From assembly GCF_900496995.4 (NCBI RefSeq), contig NC_044004.1:81909538-81973537 (forward strand): a DNA stretch of 64,000 bases, read 5' to 3'. Both the position numbers and the translations under genes were made by a program. Positions within the stretch are counted from its first letter, which is position 1, and every line of letters begins with the position of its first letter. The notes under the pieces are model-generated. The model saw nothing but the letters and a program-made list of their open reading frames with translations, ran no database searches and had not been told where the DNA came from. Of this stretch, positions 61,101 to 64,000 are shown one piece after another. Source of the stretch: Aquila chrysaetos chrysaetos (lineage: Eukaryota > Chordata > Aves > Accipitriformes > Accipitridae).

Positions 61101-62481
61101 AGCCTTCGAAATTCAAACACAGCGGTGTAGGAAGTTCAAGAAAATGATGAATACACCTGCCAGGTTTGATGGCGATTCCAAAACCAAATTATACCTCAAA
61201 CTGAGCAGAAAGGAGCATTATTCTCTCTATAGCAAAGGTAAACAAATCTTAAGCATCAGAAGAATTGTCCATGTCATGTTGTGCCTTTTTAAAGTTTTAA
61301 TTTGTAATCTAAAGAGAAAAACTGAATCCTGTTTTAAAACTCCTGGCAAGCCTGATCGTTCAATTCTCGTTCTAGAAAGGCAATGAAGTTTCTCATTAAT
61401 TCATCTTTTCTTGTAAACGTTCAACTACCTTAGAGAAATATATAAATTCCATGTCCTTGGGTTTGGAGTGTATTAAGTCTTTGAACCGTGACGTTTCAGG
61501 AAAGCCCAGTATTCAAGCAGATGATATTTAAGGAAAACTTGATGTAAATCACTGAAATGTCACAAAGTTGGAGGACATTCAGTGATTTGACCCAGATATT
61601 CTCAATAGTTCATTTCACTTCAGTAATTTTTTAATTGATACCCATATTTTTATATTTTGTTCACTTTACTGTTCAAAATGATACAAAAGAATTTAGGCAA
61701 ACGTGTTTGTGCACACTTTACGTACAGACTGAAATGTTCTAACAAATCAGGGTTTTGTAACTATAAATTCTGAAGCTCTGCATGGGCAAATTATTGCACC
61801 ATTATTGCTCCTAACTTTGAAGTCTGCCTTGCTGTGCTCTGCAATATATGATATAGGAATAGCGTAGTGAGCTTTAGTCTCATCAGCTGTGCTAAATAAA
61901 ACAGAACATTTGCAGGCTCCAGTATGTGTTGGTTTTGAAAGGGAAGGGAAAATGTACATTTATTTCAGTACTTGCTGTTCTTTGGCAAAAGTGTAGTTCA
62001 CTAGATTTGTAGTGTTCTTCAGTGATTTGTTCCAAATAGTCTCAAAATGGATAATACTTCAGATTTGCCAGAAGTCAAATGCTGCTAAGTGCACCAGGAG
62101 AGAACTTCAGAGTTGCCATCAATTTCAGACAGTAAGTCCTAGAAGAATTGCAAATTACATATTCATTCTTTTAGAACTGAACTAACACTTAGTTAGGACT
62201 TTCTAATATCCCCCACTTTCACATTAGCGGTGGTTTAATATGCAGCATAGTAAATGCTGAGGTATTTTGTCCAGCTTCATTTTTTTTAAAAAACAGCAGT
62301 AGAAGCTTATGAGAACTCTATATTTTTTTGACAGATGATATTTGGGTTGTTTCGAAGACTCTGAACTTTGATCCCCTTGATACTTTCATTGCATGTAGTG
62401 CTTTCTTTGGACCATCCTCCAACAATGAAGTAGAATTACTACCACTGAAAGGCTACTGTCCCTCAAACTGGCGATCAAATA
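49113..62481 (+). CDS. ZGRF1: ZGRF1 (GRF-type zinc finger helicase), N-terminal three quarters, 17 coding exons, partial
   Basis: ZGRF1 is a 5'-3' DNA helicase that promotes RAD51-mediated recombination and interstrand crosslink repair in the nucleus; yeast relatives Mte1/Dbl2 share its N-terminal domain (family knowledge). 4684 nt of CDS, about 1561 residues, are present; human ZGRF1 has about 2100. Order: DUF2439-type N-terminal domain about residues 1-115 (YTHQKMKKSK, then GLKRKFTGFQGPRQV), a serine-rich low-complexity region about 116-1290, a conserved block LPKRKVSIP with FQSH and HYKQ, the GRF zinc finger with C1385, H1387, C1410 and C1418, then FIACSAFFGPSS leading toward the helicase. 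All junctions keep phase. The SF1 helicase motifs are beyond the window. Confidence 0.95.
49256..49336 (+). CDS. ZGRF1: ZGRF1 coding exon, N-terminal domain
   Basis: 81 nt, phase 0. It encodes VLYTHQKMKKSKTWQDGIL, the most conserved part of the Mte1/Dbl2-like domain. Confidence 0.96.
49445..49501 (+). CDS. ZGRF1: ZGRF1 coding exon, N-terminal domain
   Basis: 57 nt, phase 0: AILFDDKGQCLESIFIKSQ, matching the human AILYDDKGACLESLFLK region. Confidence 0.95.
49953..50138 (+). CDS. ZGRF1: ZGRF1 coding exon, N-terminal domain end
   Basis: 186 nt, 62 codons. It includes GDNLESERYLITVEAVKV and ends GLKRKFT. Acceptor TTTTCTAG, donor GTATGT. Confidence 0.95.
50505..52683 (+). CDS. ZGRF1: ZGRF1 giant exon, low-complexity central region
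   Basis: 2179 nt, about 726 codons. It begins GFQGPRQVEKK (conserved) and becomes a serine/acidic-rich, poorly conserved region with no recognisable fold. It ends at a weak GTTAGG donor; reading on gives a TAG three bases past the splice site. The phase 1 end is required to join the next exon. Confidence 0.9.
53008..53090 (+). CDS. ZGRF1: ZGRF1 coding exon
   Basis: 83 nt, acceptor CTTATAG, donor GTAACC. Takes phase 1 and returns phase 0, making the giant exon and the following exon compatible. Encodes IKQFTEMPYSESIQ and on. Confidence 0.75.
53091..53776 (+). other. ZGRF1: ZGRF1 intron
   Basis: About 0.7 kb of intron, pyrimidine-rich in the middle; nothing else seen. Confidence 0.65.
53777..53857 (+). 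CDS. ZGRF1: ZGRF1 coding exon
   Basis: 81 nt, phase 0, acceptor TTTCTGCAG, donor GTACAA. Encodes NCVDNLLQKTIAVAQRDPRT. Only this frame is open. Confidence 0.8.
54297..54470 (+). CDS. ZGRF1: ZGRF1 coding exon
   Basis: 174 nt, phase 0. The acceptor TTGCGTAG is weak, but the better-looking AGs nearby give out-of-frame stops. Encodes FQGHQVKGSAASEIMLRAP. Donor GTAAAA. Confidence 0.7.
54471..55146 (+). other. ZGRF1: ZGRF1 intron
   Basis: About 0.7 kb, AT-rich; no other feature seen. Confidence 0.65.
55147..55252 (+). CDS. ZGRF1: ZGRF1 coding exon
   Basis: 106 nt, phase 0 in, phase 1 out, donor GTAAGT. Encodes SRSLHEDDINFIRQEKFQKK. Confidence 0.8.
55339..55445 (+). CDS. ZGRF1: ZGRF1 coding exon
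   Basis: 107 nt, acceptor TTTCCTAG, donor GTGTGA. Encodes SEVPPQTMSGSPSRSDLRQM and ends WEPDK. Confidence 0.82.
55656..55806 (+). CDS. ZGRF1: ZGRF1 coding exon
   Basis: 151 nt, acceptor ATCTGTAG, donor GTAAGA, phase 0 in and 1 out. Serine- and acid-rich (SSLDPDSTISPASGSEE). Confidence 0.85.
55807..56771 (+). other. ZGRF1: ZGRF1 intron
   Basis: About 1 kb; nothing else recognised. Confidence 0.65.
56772..57430 (+). CDS. ZGRF1: ZGRF1 coding exon, disordered region
   Basis: 659 nt, acceptor CCCTACAG, donor GTGTGT. Low-complexity coding with DDGEVTDDICAEDILG and LSQTPLAEATQKVLSHLS segments. Phase 1 in, 0 out. Confidence 0.9.
57431..58969 (+). other. ZGRF1: ZGRF1 intron
   Basis: About 1.5 kb, AT-rich, with a small TATATATATA stretch near 58191-58201. 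No gene recognised. Confidence 0.65.
58970..59108 (+). CDS. ZGRF1: ZGRF1 coding exon, conserved pre-finger block
   Basis: 139 nt. Encodes VKYANLPKRKVSIPTVFQSH then HYKQIFKAALT, almost identical to human. Acceptor TTTTTGTAG, donor GTATGT, phase 1 out. Confidence 0.96.
59371..59402. repeat. Interrupted poly(C) tract
   Basis: C-rich 32-nt stretch interrupted by single G or T, in a ZGRF1 intron. Confidence 0.9.
59666..59850 (+). CDS. ZGRF1: ZGRF1 coding exon, first half of GRF zinc finger
   Basis: 185 nt, acceptor ATGTCAAG, donor GTGCTG. Encodes EQLNIMLFDLSQRLHNALSK and the first metal ligands C1385 and H1387 (CNH), followed by PAKLVTVKKEGQNK. Confidence 0.95.
60289..60306 (+). repeat. poly(C) tract forming the acceptor pyrimidine tract
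   Basis: 18 C directly followed by AG and the ZGRF1 GRF-finger exon at 60309. It is the immediate polypyrimidine tract of that splice site. Confidence 0.95.
60309..60496 (+). CDS. ZGRF1: ZGRF1 coding exon, second half of GRF zinc finger
   Basis: 188 nt. Encodes GRLFYTCDAPKAEQCSFFKW with ligands C1410 and C1418, the hallmark of GRF fingers, which in other family members bind single-stranded DNA. Continues DIKSIGTYLRSQKISL. Donor GTATTC, phase 2 out. Confidence 0.96.
60497..61097 (+). other. ZGRF1: ZGRF1 intron
   Basis: 0.6 kb, nothing recognised. Confidence 0.65.
61098..61237 (+). CDS. ZGRF1: ZGRF1 coding exon
   Basis: 140 nt, acceptor TTAACAG, donor GTAAAC. Encodes KTKLYLKLSRKEHYSLYSK, matching human KTKLYLKLSRKEPYSSYSK. 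Confidence 0.94.
61238..62334 (+). other. ZGRF1: ZGRF1 intron
   Basis: 1.1 kb, nothing recognised. Confidence 0.65.
62335..62481 (+). CDS. ZGRF1: ZGRF1 coding exon (last in window)
   Basis: 147 nt, acceptor TTTGACAG, donor GTGAGT, phase 1 out. Encodes DPLDTFIACSAFFGPSSNNE and VELLPLKGYCPSNW, conserved with human. Confidence 0.95.
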
Positions 62482-64000
62482 GTGAGTTCTACACCAAATA
62501 ATTCAGAATTGTGGGAAACAACTATTGAGGGAAAAATCTGGCCAGCAATGAAGGATGACATTAGAATTTATCAAATCTAATACATTATTTTATTTATAGT
62601 ATTTCTTTTCCTTTATTTTTGAATATGTAATTTGAATGCATGAGTAGTTAATGCAATTAAACCTGCAAAGTAGCTGGTAAGAAATTCTAAATGGGTGATG
62701 AAGAAATGAGGGTAATATAAATAATGTAGTAAATAATATAATACAGAATGCAAATTGACTGTCAGAGTGTAGGTAACAGGAATTTGTTGTTACTGTCCTT
62801 GAAAAACAAATGAACAGAAACCCCAAACAACTCATGATGGAAAATTTATATTTATATAAAAAGCAACATATTAAATCTGATTTGGCTGTCCCGACGTTCC
62901 TTTCTGTGCCCTTGTTACAGTCTAGAATGACTAAAAAATTGGTGTTTCCAGATTCAGTAAAAGCAAATCTGTGTAGTTTTAGTGATTTTAATCATTGTAC
63001 TTTAAAAAGAAAATATAGCTAAACCTAGCATTGATGGTTTTTAATGAACTGCTGACCTTTTTAGTCTTTAGCAAGCTGTTCCCAATTAAGTTGCAGCCAC
63101 CCTTCTTTTTGGTTTTAACATTTTTGCTTGGGGTATTTTTGTAATATTTTGTCATCACTGTTTTGGAAACAGTAAGGTTAGCAGGCCTTAAGTGCAGAGA
63201 GAAACAGTGGGAGTCTGCTATAGATGTCACAGAAAAATGACAAATGTGCAGCATTTGTCATCAAAATGTGTGCATTTTGCATCAAACATGATGCAAAAGC
63301 TTTTTATTTTTGCTCTTGAATTGAGCTAAAGTTTTGGGGTTTTTTTTTTTGTAAAAGAAAAAGATAAAGAATGCATTATGTAGTCATTCTGGAGCTAGTA
63401 ATAATATACCTCTGCTTACTTTCTTTTAATGCAGTATGAAAATTGTGTGCTTGATCGCAAAAGGCTTTATTCATAGCACTTAACCTTAAGCAGCTAAGTT
63501 GAGTGTTTTAAGTTAACAAATTATTCTTTTTAGGCTTTCTGTGTAATCAGTAGGGAGAGAGTTCCTGCAAAGCACAATTCAGTGAGTCTACATCAAACTC
63601 TTCTGAATTACATTCAGAAGACTGAAAAATATAGAGAAAAAAAATACAGAATAGCACACAAGTTCTTTGTGGGCATACACGCTGTCAAAATCATGGGCTT
63701 CAAATGCAATTGGAGACTAAGTTTTGTTTGTTCCCTGACTGTGAGTTGCAGGACTGGATCTATTGAGCAGTCAGGGTCTGGAAGAGTTAATATATAGTTT
63801 TGCAGTCTTAATGCTGTTGAATCACAGCATTTTAATTTTTGTTAGGAAATTTTTGGTCCTAACTCTTTGATCATAACTACAGATTATTTCATAATTCTAT
63901 AACCATTACAAATCTAAAACCCTAAGTTATATGAAAATAAAGCTTTAAGTAATGTTTAGTTGTAGGCAGCAATAAACAACAGCAAAACAGAGGTATGTGG
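62482..64000 (+). other. ZGRF1: ZGRF1 intron running off the window
   Basis: At least 1.5 kb with no acceptor and frame matching the next expected exon (the human sequence continues VVHALLVCNAS), so the helicase exons lie to the right. Confidence 0.75.

Overview
The window is vertebrate genomic DNA, most likely from a bird. The introns are short for these genes, mammalian-type interspersed repeats are absent, CpG islands are sharp, long G/C homopolymers are frequent, and the proteins are close to but distinct from the human ones. Two protein-coding genes and one microRNA cluster can be read confidently. All exon coordinates were derived by hand from conserved protein sequence, reading phase and GT/AG sites; no alignment was run.

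Layout. (1) Positions 1-960 are a CpG island. By synteny with human chromosome 4 (ZGRF1 - LARP7 - ANK2) it is probably a 5' end of ANK2 reading leftward out of the window; no ankyrin coding sequence is visible, so this is inference. (2) About 961-17840 is intergenic, with homopolymers, chance ORFs and one weak TATA-like candidate exon. (3) 18237-42771, minus strand, is LARP7, the 7SK snRNA-binding La-related protein: 12 coding exons, 593 codons plus stop, with La motif, RRM1, lysine-rich linker and C-terminal xRRM. (4) 31140-32197, plus strand, is the miR-302b/302c/302a/302d/367 cluster, antisense inside LARP7 intron 8, as in human. (5) An ERV LTR-like fragment lies in LARP7 intron 5 (about 36990-37401). 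(6) 46890-47960 is a CpG-island bidirectional promoter with two perfect NRF1 palindromes and CRE-like sites, between a LARP7 noncoding first exon (minus) and a ZGRF1 noncoding first exon (plus). (7) 49113-62481, plus strand, is the 5' three quarters of ZGRF1: 17 coding exons, about 1561 residues, covering the N-terminal DUF2439-type domain, a huge low-complexity exon, the GRF zinc finger and the start of the helicase region. The helicase exons lie beyond position 64000.

Together: LARP7 (snRNP/P-TEFb control) and ZGRF1 (recombination and crosslink repair helicase) share one housekeeping promoter. The developmentally regulated miR-302/367 cluster is transcribed against LARP7 and probably uses its own promoter just upstream of miR-302b. 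I found no unknown multi-gene system. The points most worth checking are the antisense miRNA cluster and its promoter, an intron-retention stop after the giant ZGRF1 exon, ZGRF1 upstream ORFs, and a pure C tract serving as the polypyrimidine tract before the GRF-finger exon.
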